A stretch of 11,591 bases of DNA, taken from contig CAAGJD010000099.1 in NCBI GenBank assembly GCA_900770055.1, positions 1 to 11,591 of the forward strand. Reading direction: 5' to 3'. The stretch is from Acholeplasmatales bacterium (lineage in GTDB: Bacteria; Bacillota_I; Bacilli_A; Acholeplasmatales; Anaeroplasmataceae). The position numbers and the translations under genes were made by a program. Shown here one piece after another: positions 1 to 7,956 of this stretch. The notes below the pieces were generated by a model, which made no database searches, was not told the origin of the DNA, and saw only the letters and a list, made by a program, of their open reading frames with translations. Each line of letters opens with the position of its first letter. The stretch's first letter is position 1.

Positions 1-1013
1 CCACCATATGAAATAAAAGGTAGTGTTACACCTGTAACAGGTATTAATCCTATTACTACTGCGATATTTATAAATACCTGAATTAACAAAAGTGATGTAA
101 ATCCAAAGGATAAATAGCTTGCGAAAAGGTCTTTACAGGATTTTGAAAGAGTATAACCTATATAGATTAAAGCTGCAAATAATAATACTACTATTACTCC
201 TCCAATAATACCTAATTCTTCACAAATTATAGCGAAAATGAAGTCATTTTGTGGTTCAGGAAGGTAATAATATTTTTGTTTACTATTAAATAGTCCATAG
301 CCAAATAAATTAGAAGGTGATATAGCATATAGACTTTGAATAATTTGAAAACCACTTCCTAATGGATCACTCCATGGATCTAAAAACGAAGTAATTCTAT
401 CCATTCTATATGGTGCAATCAAAATCATTATAGAAACCCCAATTATTGCAATAATAGAGCCTATAACAATATTCTTTATTTGAATACCTCCAATAAATAG
501 CATTAATACTATTGTTCCAACTAATATAATTCCACTACCAAAATCAGGTTGTAGCATTATTAGTCCAAAAATAAATCCTACTATTAGCATATATGAATAA
601 AAATATCTATTTTTTCTCATTACACCATCATTGTTTGCTAAAAATTTTGAAGTAAATATTATAAAAGCTATCTTCATAAATTCAGCAGGTTGAATAGATA
701 AATCACCTATTCCAATCCAGCTTCTTGAGCCATTTCTTTCAATACCTATTCCTGGTATTAATACTATAACTAATAATATTAAACACAATATAAATAATTT
801 ATTCGTTATTTTATATAGATTTGATAATGGTATTTTTGTTGCTAAAATAAAAAAGATTAATCCTATTATAAAAAATATTAATTGTCTTATTAAATAATAA
901 TATTCATTACCTGTTTTAAATTTTGCCCAAATCATCGATGATGAGTATATCATTAATAAACCAATGCCTATAATTGAAAATAAGCATATAATAAATATGG
1001 TTTTCTTTTTCAA
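1..1013 (-). CDS. ftsW: FtsW/RodA/SpoVE-family peptidoglycan glycosyltransferase, 3' end outside window
   Basis: Polytopic SEDS-family enzyme that polymerises lipid II into glycan strands, working with a class B PBP at the septum (FtsW), side wall (RodA) or spore cortex (SpoVE). About 337 codons are visible. Seen in the sequence: many hydrophobic helices; NGSRSWIGIGDLSIQPAEFMK (split at residues 94-114), typical of the family; QPDFGSG at 155-161; SDPLGSGFQIIQS at 215-227, whose Asp lies in the loop where the family's proposed catalytic Asp is found; YLPEPQNDFIFAI at 250-262; and P-TG-LPFISYGG at the cut edge. Only the C-terminal tail is missing. The start is TTG at 1011-1013, with AGGTG seven bases upstream; the first in-frame ATG is 20 codons in and would cut the first membrane helix. 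Oddity: the usual IGSGGLFG stretch reads ISPSNLFG (231-238). YLPEP favours FtsW or SpoVE over RodA. It follows the ABC pair after 57 bases. Confidence 0.88.
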   Translation of the reverse strand, partial: MKKKTIFIICLFSIIGIGLLMIYSSSMIWAKFKTGNEYYYLIRQLIFFIIGLIFFILATKIPLSNLYKITNKLFILCLILLVIVLIPGIGIERNGSRSWIGIGDLSIQPAEFMKIAFIIFTSKFLANNDGVMRKNRYFYSYMLIVGFIFGLIMLQPDFGSGIILVGTIVLMLFIGGIQIKNIVIGSIIAIIGVSIMILIAPYRMDRITSFLDPWSDPLGSGFQIIQSLYAISPSNLFGYGLFNSKQKYYYLPEPQNDFIFAIICEELGIIGGVIVVLLFAALIYIGYTLSKSCKDLFASYLSFGFTSLLLIQVFINIAVVIGLIPVTGVTLPFISYG

Positions 1014-1028
1014 AAAAATCACCTATTA

Positions 1029-1034
1029 ATTATA
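1029..1034 (-). promoter_or_regulatory. Candidate -10 box (TATAAT) before the ftsW-like gene
   Basis: A perfect TATAAT on the minus strand lies about 15 bases before the TTG start, in the 57-base gap after the ABC genes. No good -35 box is seen at 16-18 bases; a TTGAAA at 1057-1062 is 22 bases away, which is too far. It may be a weak promoter or chance in AT-rich DNA, in which case the gene is read through from the ABC operon. Confidence 0.3.
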
Positions 1035-1070
1035 TGCTTAAATACTATTATGTATTTTTCAAAAATTATT

Positions 1071-2894
1071 TTATCTTAACAATGCCTCAATAGATTCTTC
1101 TGTAAATTGATTTTTATATAATTCAAAATAATAACCCTTTAAAGCTAACAGCTCATGATGTTTACCTTGCTCTATTATTTTGCCATCCTTCATAACTAAA
1201 ATCATATCAGCATTAACTACTGTTGATAATCTATGAGCTATCATTAAGCTTGTTCTACCCTTTAAAACTGTATCTACAGCTTTTTGGATTAAGCCTTCAG
1301 TTTGTGTATCAATTGATGATGTTGCCTCATCTAAAACTAATAATTTGGGATTAGCTACAATCGCTCTTGCAAAGGAAATAAGCTGTTTTTCACCTAAAGA
1401 AAGTTTATTTCCTCCCTCACCTACAAAGGTGTTGTAGCCATCATCTAATCTCGAAATAAATTCATCTGCCGCAACAATCTTTAATGCTTCAATACATTCT
1501 TCATCAGTAGCATCTAGCTTACCATATCTTACATTATCTAAGATAGTGCCTGTGAATAATTGTGGTGTTTGTAAAACATATCCAATATTTGAATGTAGCC
1601 AAGTTAAGCTTCTATCCTTATAATTTTTTCCATCAATTAATATTTCACCCTTTGTTGGTTCATAAAAACGACAAATCAAATTTACAATAGTCGATTTACC
1701 ACTACCGGTATGTCCTACTAACGCAACACTAGAGCCTGCTGGTATTTTCAAATTAAAATCTGTTAATACCTCTTCTCCTCTATCATATTTAAAGGAAACA
1801 TTTCTAAATTCAATATCACCAATTAATTCTTCAAAATTTTCATATTTTGGTTCAAATATAGTACCGTATTTCTCAATAACCTCTGGTGTATCTGTAATTT
1901 GTGGTACTTCATCAATTAATGAAATTATTCTTTCTGCAGAGGCTTGTGCATTTTGAAATTCACCTAATATATTAGATACTGACATAACTGGATCAAAAAA
2001 CTTTATAGTATAATCTACAAACAAATATAATGCTGGTACACTAATTGTTAGGACAGTACCCAAATACAAAGTTGTACCGACAGAAAAATAACAAACAATA
2101 AAGACAAATGGACCAAATAGTGCAGAAAGCATTGCTGCTCTTAAGGATGAACACTTATAATCTGTAGCTTTTATTTGAAATTCTTTTTTATTCTTATCCT
2201 CAATAACTAAGGATTTTGTTGCCTTAACACCCATAAATCCTTCATTTAGAGCTGCAGTTATTTTTGAATTTTGTGCTCTTGCCATACGATATGCCTTTAA
2301 TATTTTCTTATTAATTAAAATAGTAACTAGCATAACAAATGGTAGTATTGCAATGAGTACAAGACTTAACAATAGATTATTTATTAGCAATACTATTAAT
2401 ATACCTAGCATTGATAATACACCCCAAAATAAATCAACAACTCCCCATGAAATTATTTCACTTAATCTTCTAGCATCAGAGGTTAATCTTGCCATAATCC
2501 AGCCTTGAGCAGTTTTATCAAAATAAGAAAATGGTAGCTTTTGTAAATTTAAATAGGCTTCCTTTCTTAATTCATAGGAGGTTGTGACCTCTACTCTTCC
2601 TGCAAAAAATAAAAATGAAAATACTGTTACACCATAAAGTACAGCCATTATTAAATATCCTACAATAAATACAGTTACTGTATCAAATTTAGGATTATCA
2701 CCAAAATAATTAGCTAATGCGTATTGATTTAATAATGGATATAAAACATCCAATAAAGCTAAGAATACAACTGATGTAATTAATCCAATTGCGTATTTTT
2801 TATTTTTAAATACAGTTTTAATAATTCTCCTCCAAGGATGAGAATTATTTTTATTTATTACTATATCATCTAATTCCTCATTATATTCTTCCAT
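1071..2894 (-). CDS. ABC exporter half-transporter, subunit with intact catalytic Glu and degenerate signature
   Basis: Membrane-fused ATPase of the multidrug/lipid exporter type (607 aa, usual length). An N-terminal six-helix transmembrane domain spans about residues 35-310. The ATPase domain spans about 360-590: Walker A GHTGSGKST (394-402), Q-loop VLQTPQ (440-445), signature LSLGE (498-502) instead of LSGGQ, Walker B LLVLDE with catalytic Glu523, D-loop SSID and switch His554. Its start shares one base with the stop of the upstream half-transporter (TAATG), and an AGGAGG site lies inside that gene's end, so the two are translationally coupled. A normal Walker B with an altered signature is the pattern of the BmrD/LmrD/TM288-type subunit of heterodimeric exporters, and the partner carries the opposite defect. 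The substrate (drug, lipid or peptide) cannot be read from sequence. Confidence 0.93.
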   Translation of the reverse strand: MEEYNEELDDIVINKNNSHPWRRIIKTVFKNKKYAIGLITSVVFLALLDVLYPLLNQYALANYFGDNPKFDTVTVFIVGYLIMAVLYGVTVFSFLFFAGRVEVTTSYELRKEAYLNLQKLPFSYFDKTAQGWIMARLTSDARRLSEIISWGVVDLFWGVLSMLGILIVLLINNLLLSLVLIAILPFVMLVTILINKKILKAYRMARAQNSKITAALNEGFMGVKATKSLVIEDKNKKEFQIKATDYKCSSLRAAMLSALFGPFVFIVCYFSVGTTLYLGTVLTISVPALYLFVDYTIKFFDPVMSVSNILGEFQNAQASAERIISLIDEVPQITDTPEVIEKYGTIFEPKYENFEELIGDIEFRNVSFKYDRGEEVLTDFNLKIPAGSSVALVGHTGSGKSTIVNLICRFYEPTKGEILIDGKNYKDRSLTWLHSNIGYVLQTPQLFTGTILDNVRYGKLDATDEECIEALKIVAADEFISRLDDGYNTFVGEGGNKLSLGEKQLISFARAIVANPKLLVLDEATSSIDTQTEGLIQKAVDTVLKGRTSLMIAHRLSTVVNADMILVMKDGKIIEQGKHHELLALKGYYFELYKNQFTEESIEALLR

Positions 2895-4708
2895 TATGCC
2901 ACCTCCTCACTTTTTAAAACTTCAATAAATTCTTTCTCTAAATCACCTTGAATTCCCCATAATTCCTTATATAAACCATCTTGATTTACAAGTTCATCAT
3001 GAGTACCACTTTGAGCTATTTCTCCTTTATCAAGTACTAAAATAAGATCTGCCTCCTTAGCAGTAGTTGTTCTATGAGTAATAATTATTGTTGTTTGATT
3101 CTCATCCTTAAGCTTTAAGGCTTTCCTAATCATTATGTCAGTTTTTGTATCAAGAGCTGACAATGAATCATCAAATATTATTACTGGAGAATCACTAATA
3201 AGCATTCTTGCAATAGCTACTCTTTGTTTTTGTCCACCAGATAAGGTAGTTCCTTTTTCTCCAACTAGTGTCTTATAGCCCTTATCAAATTTTAATACCT
3301 CATTATGAATAGATGCAATTTTTGCAGCATTATAAACCTCATCATCTGTTGGATTTTTCATAGTTATCGCAATATTTTCATATACAGTTTTTGAATATAA
3401 AAATGGATCTTGTAGTACATATTTTATATTTTCTCTTAAATGCTTTTTATTAATTTCCTTAAGCTCTACACCATCAATAAGTACACTACCACTATCGTAT
3501 TCTAAAAATCTTGTTAAAATATTACAAATTGTTGATTTACCACTTCCAGTTTTACCAACTAAAGCTACAGTTTGACCTCTTTTAATTTTAAAAGAAATAG
3601 AATTTAGTAAATGCTTTGTATCATCATGAAATTTAAATGAAACATTATTAAATTCAATTTCTCCTAAAATCTCTGGGAACTTATTACCATCAACCTCATA
3701 TTCACTCTTTAATTCTAAAATTTCATCAATTCGGTTAGCAGCAACAGCTGCCTTTCCAAAAGAAGCAATAACTCTACCTAAGCCACGCATTGGCCATACA
3801 AGCATATTCATTAATAGCATAGAAGCAGCAATATCAGAGGCTCCAAGTATGCCATTCATTGCTAGATAAATACCTACAGATAAAGTCAAAATATATTGTA
3901 AAAATACTGATGCATCACTTATTCCCCAAAACATTGACATAACCGTTAAGAATTTACTATTTCTTTTAGTATAATTAGTGCTAGCGGCATCCATTTTCTC
4001 AAATTCGTATTTTTCGTTTGCAAAAGCTCTTACTACTCTGCTACCATTAACATTTTCCTGAATAACTGTAGTCATATCACTTTCAGCTTGTTCAATTAAA
4101 TCAAATTGTTTATTACAATATCTAAAATAAATAATTGAAGAAATTGCTGTGATTGGTATTATAGCAATACTTGCAAGCATTAAAAGTGGTGAAATATTAA
4201 AAACCTGAAATGCTCCAATACCAACAGTAACAAAAATATTAATAAAGCTTGGAACCTGCTGAGAAACAAAATTAGATACTTGATCAATATCAGAGGTTGT
4301 TCTTTGTATCAAATCACCAACATCAGCATTACTATGATAAGAAAATGGTAAATCACAAATATGATTATACATTTTAATCTTCATTTCATAGGTAATTAAA
4401 TGTGTTAAAGCTCCTTGTGAATAATTTGTAATAAATCTCATTACAGAACGAATTGCTTGAAGCAATATCATTGAAATTGATACCATTAAAATTATTGTTA
4501 AAGTATCATTTGATGTTTTAAACCAATTTAATAAAAAACTTGGTAAAGCAACATTTAAATTTCCTTGTCCTAATACAGCAAAAGCGTATTGAACAAAAAG
4601 TGGCAAATATGAATATAGCCATTGGAGCAATGTAGATAGTATAATTATTGCAACAAAAAGTGGAATGAATTTCGCACTCCATTTAAAAATTTTCTTTATT
4701 CCCTTCAT
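2894..4708 (-). CDS. ABC exporter half-transporter, subunit with canonical LSGGQ but Asp in place of catalytic Glu
   Basis: First gene of the heterodimeric exporter pair (604 aa). The transmembrane domain covers about residues 12-320 and the ATPase domain about 350-580. Walker A is GKTGSGKST (385-393), Q-loop VLQDPF (431-436), signature LSGGQ (489-493), Walker B VIIFDD with Asp514 where the catalytic Glu is expected, D-loop SALD, and switch His545 retained. Asp at this position is the mark of the BmrC/LmrC/TM287-type subunit, so one of the two shared ATP sites should hydrolyse slowly or not at all. The start is ATG 4706-4708 with GGGAG about 12 bases upstream; an in-frame stop just upstream rules out a longer form. 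An intrinsic terminator sits between this gene and the upstream Lrp-type regulator gene, and no strong private promoter is seen. Confidence 0.93.
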   Translation of the reverse strand: MKGIKKIFKWSAKFIPLFVAIIILSTLLQWLYSYLPLFVQYAFAVLGQGNLNVALPSFLLNWFKTSNDTLTIILMVSISMILLQAIRSVMRFITNYSQGALTHLITYEMKIKMYNHICDLPFSYHSNADVGDLIQRTTSDIDQVSNFVSQQVPSFINIFVTVGIGAFQVFNISPLLMLASIAIIPITAISSIIYFRYCNKQFDLIEQAESDMTTVIQENVNGSRVVRAFANEKYEFEKMDAASTNYTKRNSKFLTVMSMFWGISDASVFLQYILTLSVGIYLAMNGILGASDIAASMLLMNMLVWPMRGLGRVIASFGKAAVAANRIDEILELKSEYEVDGNKFPEILGEIEFNNVSFKFHDDTKHLLNSISFKIKRGQTVALVGKTGSGKSTICNILTRFLEYDSGSVLIDGVELKEINKKHLRENIKYVLQDPFLYSKTVYENIAITMKNPTDDEVYNAAKIASIHNEVLKFDKGYKTLVGEKGTTLSGGQKQRVAIARMLISDSPVIIFDDSLSALDTKTDIMIRKALKLKDENQTTIIITHRTTTAKEADLILVLDKGEIAQSGTHDELVNQDGLYKELWGIQGDLEKEFIEVLKSEEVA

Positions 4709-4730
4709 ATAAATTTAATTCTCCCTTCAA

Positions 4731-4759
4731 ACCAAAAGAAAAGAGCCCAATTGGCTCTT
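4731..4759 (-). terminator. Intrinsic terminator between the Lrp-type gene and the ABC genes
   Basis: On the minus strand, AAGAGCC (4753-4759) pairs perfectly with GGCTCTT (4741-4747) around a five-base loop, followed at once by the T-rich run TTCTTTT. The hairpin starts two bases after the stop codon of the Lrp-type gene and ends about 30 bases before the ABC start codon. It should end most lrp transcripts, so the ABC genes depend on readthrough or on a promoter inside the regulator gene. Confidence 0.75.
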
Positions 4760-4761
4760 AA

Positions 4762-5232
4762 TTAATCTAATGGAATTACATTAGTCTTTTTCTCAGTGCC
4801 AACAACGATTGAAGTTTCAATATTGCTAACATGAGGTACAGCTAATAACTTATCAAAAACAAAGTCTCTATAATATTGGAAGCTTTTTGCTACAATCTTA
4901 AGTAGGAATGCAGCCTCACCAGTAATTGTATAGCATTCAACAATCTCTGGTATTTTTTTAGCTTCTTCTATAAAAGTAGTTGATGTTTCTCTATTAAGAG
5001 GAGACATCGCAACCTTTGCAAAGCATGTTATTTCATAGCCTAAAATTTTTTCGTCAACAACAACTGTAAATTGTTTTAAAACCTTTTGCTCCTTAAGATT
5101 CTTAACTCTTAATAAGCATGAAGATGGTGCTAATCCAATTTTTTTAGACAAATCAATGTTAGAAATAGATGAATCTTCTTGTAAATATTGAATAATTTTC
5201 TTATCATATTCGTCAAAATTCTGTACTGCCAT
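4762..5232 (-). CDS. Lrp/AsnC-family transcriptional regulator
   Basis: Feast/famine-type DNA-binding protein of full family length (156 aa). It has an N-terminal helix-turn-helix (about residues 8-50; recognition region LSKKIGLAPSSCLLRVKNL at 28-46), a short linker, and a C-terminal RAM ligand-binding and oligomerisation domain (about 66-142) with the characteristic TGEAAFLLKI segment (104-113). Such proteins usually form dimers to octamers and sense amino acids. It has its own near-consensus promoter with an overlapping dyad, suggesting autoregulation. A PLP amino-acid enzyme gene lies immediately upstream and an ABC exporter pair downstream, both plausible targets. The ATG start is fixed by an in-frame TAA six bases upstream; its ribosome-binding site is weak. 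Family call is firm; ligand and regulon are unknown. Confidence 0.93.
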   Translation of the reverse strand: MAVQNFDEYDKKIIQYLQEDSSISNIDLSKKIGLAPSSCLLRVKNLKEQKVLKQFTVVVDEKILGYEITCFAKVAMSPLNRETSTTFIEEAKKIPEIVECYTITGEAAFLLKIVAKSFQYYRDFVFDKLLAVPHVSNIETSIVVGTEKKTNVIPLD

Positions 5233-5269
5233 TATTACTTCACGCTCACTTTCCTTAAATATTTAACTC

Positions 5270-5298
5270 ATTTTATCACAAATAATAATGTATGTCAA
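5270..5298 (-). promoter_or_regulatory. Sigma-A-type promoter of the Lrp-type gene
   Basis: On the minus strand, TTGACA (5293-5298) and TAAAAT (5270-5275) are separated by exactly 17 bases. Transcription would start near 5263, giving a leader of about 30 bases. It is the best promoter match in the window. Confidence 0.75.
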
Positions 5299-5306
5299 AC
5301 ATTATT
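5284..5306. promoter_or_regulatory. 23-bp dyad over the -35 box, likely operator
   Basis: AATAATGT (5284-5291) and ACATTATT (5299-5306) form a perfect 8-bp inverted repeat with a seven-base spacer that contains the TTGACA box. A protein bound here would block RNA polymerase. The obvious candidate is the adjacent Lrp-type regulator acting on its own gene; that assignment is inference. Confidence 0.5.
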
Positions 5307-5337
5307 CGATAAATGGTTTAAATTATTGTAAAAAATT

Positions 5338-6363
5338 CTATTGTGATAATAAACTTATAATTTTAGAAACTAATAAATCACAATGATGTTTAGTTGTTGT
5401 AAAGCTTGTTACAAACCTTACTACTGATTGCTTATCATCTAGCTTTTCCCATACTTCAAACGGAAAATCCTCATATAATGCATCTAAAATATCATTATTT
5501 AAAATTGGAAATATTTGATTCGTTACTGATTCAGTATGAAACTTAATGCCTGTATTTTTTAATTTTTCTTGAATATACATAGCACATTCATTTTCTTTTT
5601 TGCCAATATTAAGATAAATATTTTGTTCCATTAAAACTTCAAATACAATTGCCGCAACAAATCCTTTCGCAAGCATACCACCAAAATGCTTTATTGCATA
5701 TTCAAAATTAATAGCTAATTCTTTATTATTAATTACTAATGCTTCACCAATATAACCACCATTTTTAGTTCCACCAATATAGAACATATCACAATATTTA
5801 CCGTAATCTTCATATGTAGTATTTGATGCTGCTAAGGCAGAAGCTAGTCTCGCGCCATCAATAAATAAATATAAATTATTTTTTTGACAATAATTATAAA
5901 TATCAATAATTTCTTCTTTATTATATACTAATCCTGTTTCTGTAGCATTAGAAATGTATACCATTTTTGGTAAAACCATATGACAATCTATATGCTTATT
6001 AACAATGCTATCTATCATAGCTACTGTAAGCTTACCATTAAGTGTTGGTATTGATAACACTTTATGTCCTTGTCCTTCAATAGCGCCTGTTTCATGAACA
6101 TTAATGTGTCCTGTATCAGCGCATATTACTGCCTCATATGGCTTAAGTACTGACGATATTGTAATCATATTAGTTTGAGTACCACCAGTAAGAAAATAAA
6201 TATTTGAATCTCTTTTAATTTTATCTTGAATTAATAATTTAGCATTTTCTGTATGAAAATCTAATCCATAACCAACATTTTGCTCATTTTGACATTCAAT
6301 AAGTTTTTTTATAACAAGTGGATGAGCAATACTTGAATAATCATTTTTAAAGCTATAAATCAT
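5338..6363 (-). CDS. Threonine-aldolase-type PLP-dependent enzyme (beta-eliminating lyase fold)
   Basis: Fold-type I PLP enzyme of the low-specificity threonine aldolase / beta-eliminating lyase family (341 aa, full length), expected to cleave L-threonine or allo-threonine to glycine and acetaldehyde. Seen: GGTQTN (60-65) for the PLP phosphate; ADTGHINVHETGA (82-94), with His86 where the ring-stacking His is expected; FIDGARL (167-173), with Asp169 for the pyridine nitrogen; and YIGGTKNGGYIG (195-206), with Lys200 as the Schiff-base lysine. It is the last gene of a four-gene minus-strand operon, starting eight bases after the zinc-ribbon gene, whose TAG stop lies inside its own AGGAGG site. 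An amino-acid-type regulator follows it. The exact substrate is open: related GGTKNG-type proteins are often annotated only as lyase or aminotransferase-like. Confidence 0.85.
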   Translation of the reverse strand: MIYSFKNDYSSIAHPLVIKKLIECQNEQNVGYGLDFHTENAKLLIQDKIKRDSNIYFLTGGTQTNMITISSVLKPYEAVICADTGHINVHETGAIEGQGHKVLSIPTLNGKLTVAMIDSIVNKHIDCHMVLPKMVYISNATETGLVYNKEEIIDIYNYCQKNNLYLFIDGARLASALAASNTTYEDYGKYCDMFYIGGTKNGGYIGEALVINNKELAINFEYAIKHFGGMLAKGFVAAIVFEVLMEQNIYLNIGKKENECAMYIQEKLKNTGIKFHTESVTNQIFPILNNDILDALYEDFPFEVWEKLDDKQSVVRFVTSFTTTKHHCDLLVSKIISLLSQ

Positions 6364-6371
6364 AATTCCTC

Positions 6372-7073
6372 CTAAAACTTACAAAATGCCATATATTTTG
6401 TTTTTGATGATGTTATTGATTTTAATACTGGTAAAAATTTGCTTATGCCTCTAACTGAAACAATTAAAGATATATTATATTCTGGATTAATATATTTTGT
6501 TAATGTTTCAACTAGATTTGGATCATTTAAACCATTAAATTTCCATAAAGCTAAGATAGAACCTGTAAAAAAATCATAAAAAACGACATAATTCTTCTCA
6601 TTTATTGTTATACAATCAATTGAAAGTCTAATAGTATTAAATTCTTTTAGCATTCTATCATAGGCTTCAAAAATATTTTTTTCAAAATCCATATTATATA
6701 AAACTTTAAATTTTTTATATAAAATATCGATATTTCTATCAGATATTTCTATTCCTTTAGAAGCAAGGATATCACATATTTCTTCTCTACCTAAATGATA
6801 ATTTTTATAATAATCTATCATACATATTATTTTTGCTGAATATGTATATCCCTTAAAGCAAAGCTTTGTTGCTGTTTGAGAAAAATAAACATTTCCATCA
6901 TTACAATTAGGACAATAATAGCCTAAGTTTTTAATTCTAAAAATCTTTCCTGATGTAAATTGAACTACTTTATTTGATATTGTATAGCAATATTTCAAGC
7001 TTCCTCCACATTTAGCACAAGATAATACCTCTGGCTTATATATTTTTGAAGCAATTGGTTCTATTTTACTCAT
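6372..7073 (-). CDS. Zinc-ribbon protein resembling the N-terminal half of a DDE transposase; possibly truncated or domesticated
   Basis: 233 aa. Residues 19-57 form a zinc ribbon (Cys19, Cys22, Cys54, Cys57), and a helix-turn-helix-like stretch follows at about 80-122. From about 148 on there is a beta-rich segment like the start of an RNase H-fold transposase core: LSIDC with Asp153, and later IVSVRG at 204-209, where comparable transposases carry VSDG-type residues, so the second catalytic Asp is Val206. It ends in YMAFCKF, about where such enzymes continue with a CQFHF-like stretch and 150-200 further residues. No Shine-Dalgarno is visible; the ATG lies one base after the ROK kinase stop, so translation is probably coupled. 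There are no inverted repeats or disruptions around it: it sits cleanly inside the operon. The transposase link rests on remembered sequence pattern and is moderate; an unrelated zinc-ribbon regulator is the alternative. Confidence 0.6.
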   Translation of the reverse strand: MSKIEPIASKIYKPEVLSCAKCGGSLKYCYTISNKVVQFTSGKIFRIKNLGYYCPNCNDGNVYFSQTATKLCFKGYTYSAKIICMIDYYKNYHLGREEICDILASKGIEISDRNIDILYKKFKVLYNMDFEKNIFEAYDRMLKEFNTIRLSIDCITINEKNYVVFYDFFTGSILALWKFNGLNDPNLVETLTKYINPEYNISLIVSVRGISKFLPVLKSITSSKTKYMAFCKF

Positions 7074-7074
7074 A

Positions 7075-7956
7075 TTATAAATATGCTGCGCCTAGCATAC
7101 CTGCAGTATTACCAAGCTTGGCTAATTTAATTTTAGTATTTCTTAATGCATAATGGGCATATTCCTTAAAATAAGCTTCAATTTTATCAGTTAAAATACT
7201 TCCAACAGCAGATACTCCTCCACCAATATAAAATACCTCTACATCAACAGAAACAGCAATTGCGGCAAGTCCTCTTGCAAGATATTTAGCAACTAAATCT
7301 AAAACATATAAGCCTAGCTCATCATTTTCTTTAGCTTTATCAAATACCTCTTTTGCAGTTGGTTCTTCACTTATTGTTGTTTTAAATTTATTGTGGTATT
7401 CTTTGGCAAGTCTAACAATTCCTGTTGCTGAAGATACTGTTTCTAAACAGCCCTTTAAGCCACATGAGCATTGATACTGATGAATATAATCAATAAACAT
7501 ATGACCAACCTCACCACATGCACTATGAAAGCCATCAATAACCTTACCATCAATAACTAAACCACCACCAACACCTGTACCTAGTGTAATCATGTAACTT
7601 GATTTAGAAGAATCAGGATCACCAATAGCCTCACCTAATGCAGCAGCATTAGCGTCATTTGTGCTTTTTAAAGGAATATCCTTAAAATATTTATTGTATT
7701 CATCATAAAGATTAACATTTGTAATACCTACATTTGGTAGATTATAAATGTAGTTATTAACAACATGACCTGGAAGTCCAATTCCAATTGCCTCAACATT
7801 AATATTGTTATTATCTACATATTCCTTTAGTGCCTCAAATACATCTTTAAATAATGTTTCCTTCTTTGTTTTTACAACTAGTGTATCTACAATCTTAAAA
7901 TCTTCTGCAAAACCAATTTTAACAGTTGTACCACCAACATCTATTCCTACTTTCAT
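7075..7956 (-). CDS. ROK-family sugar kinase (glucokinase-like)
   Basis: Cytoplasmic ATP-dependent hexose kinase of the ROK family (293 aa, usual length). Seen: N-terminal phosphate-binding DVGGTTVK (6-13); GIGLPG (58-63); STNDANAAALGEA (98-110) with catalytic Asp101; GTGVGGG (126-132); sugar-binding GEVGH (148-152); zinc-binding CSCGLKGCLE (163-172), with Cys163, Cys165, Cys170 and His152 as likely ligands; and the adenosine-side GGGVS (245-249). These match glucokinase, but N-acetylglucosamine, N-acetylmannosamine, fructose or allose are also possible. A GGAGG site lies eight bases before the ATG. Its ATGA start overlaps the stop of the LRAT-like gene by four bases, and its stop lies one base from the zinc-ribbon start, so all three are co-translated. 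ROK kinases act alone or as part of sugar operons; no sugar transporter is nearby. Confidence 0.9.
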   Translation of the reverse strand: MKVGIDVGGTTVKIGFAEDFKIVDTLVVKTKKETLFKDVFEALKEYVDNNNINVEAIGIGLPGHVVNNYIYNLPNVGITNVNLYDEYNKYFKDIPLKSTNDANAAALGEAIGDPDSSKSSYMITLGTGVGGGLVIDGKVIDGFHSACGEVGHMFIDYIHQYQCSCGLKGCLETVSSATGIVRLAKEYHNKFKTTISEEPTAKEVFDKAKENDELGLYVLDLVAKYLARGLAAIAVSVDVEVFYIGGGVSAVGSILTDKIEAYFKEYAHYALRNTKIKLAKLGNTAGMLGAAYL

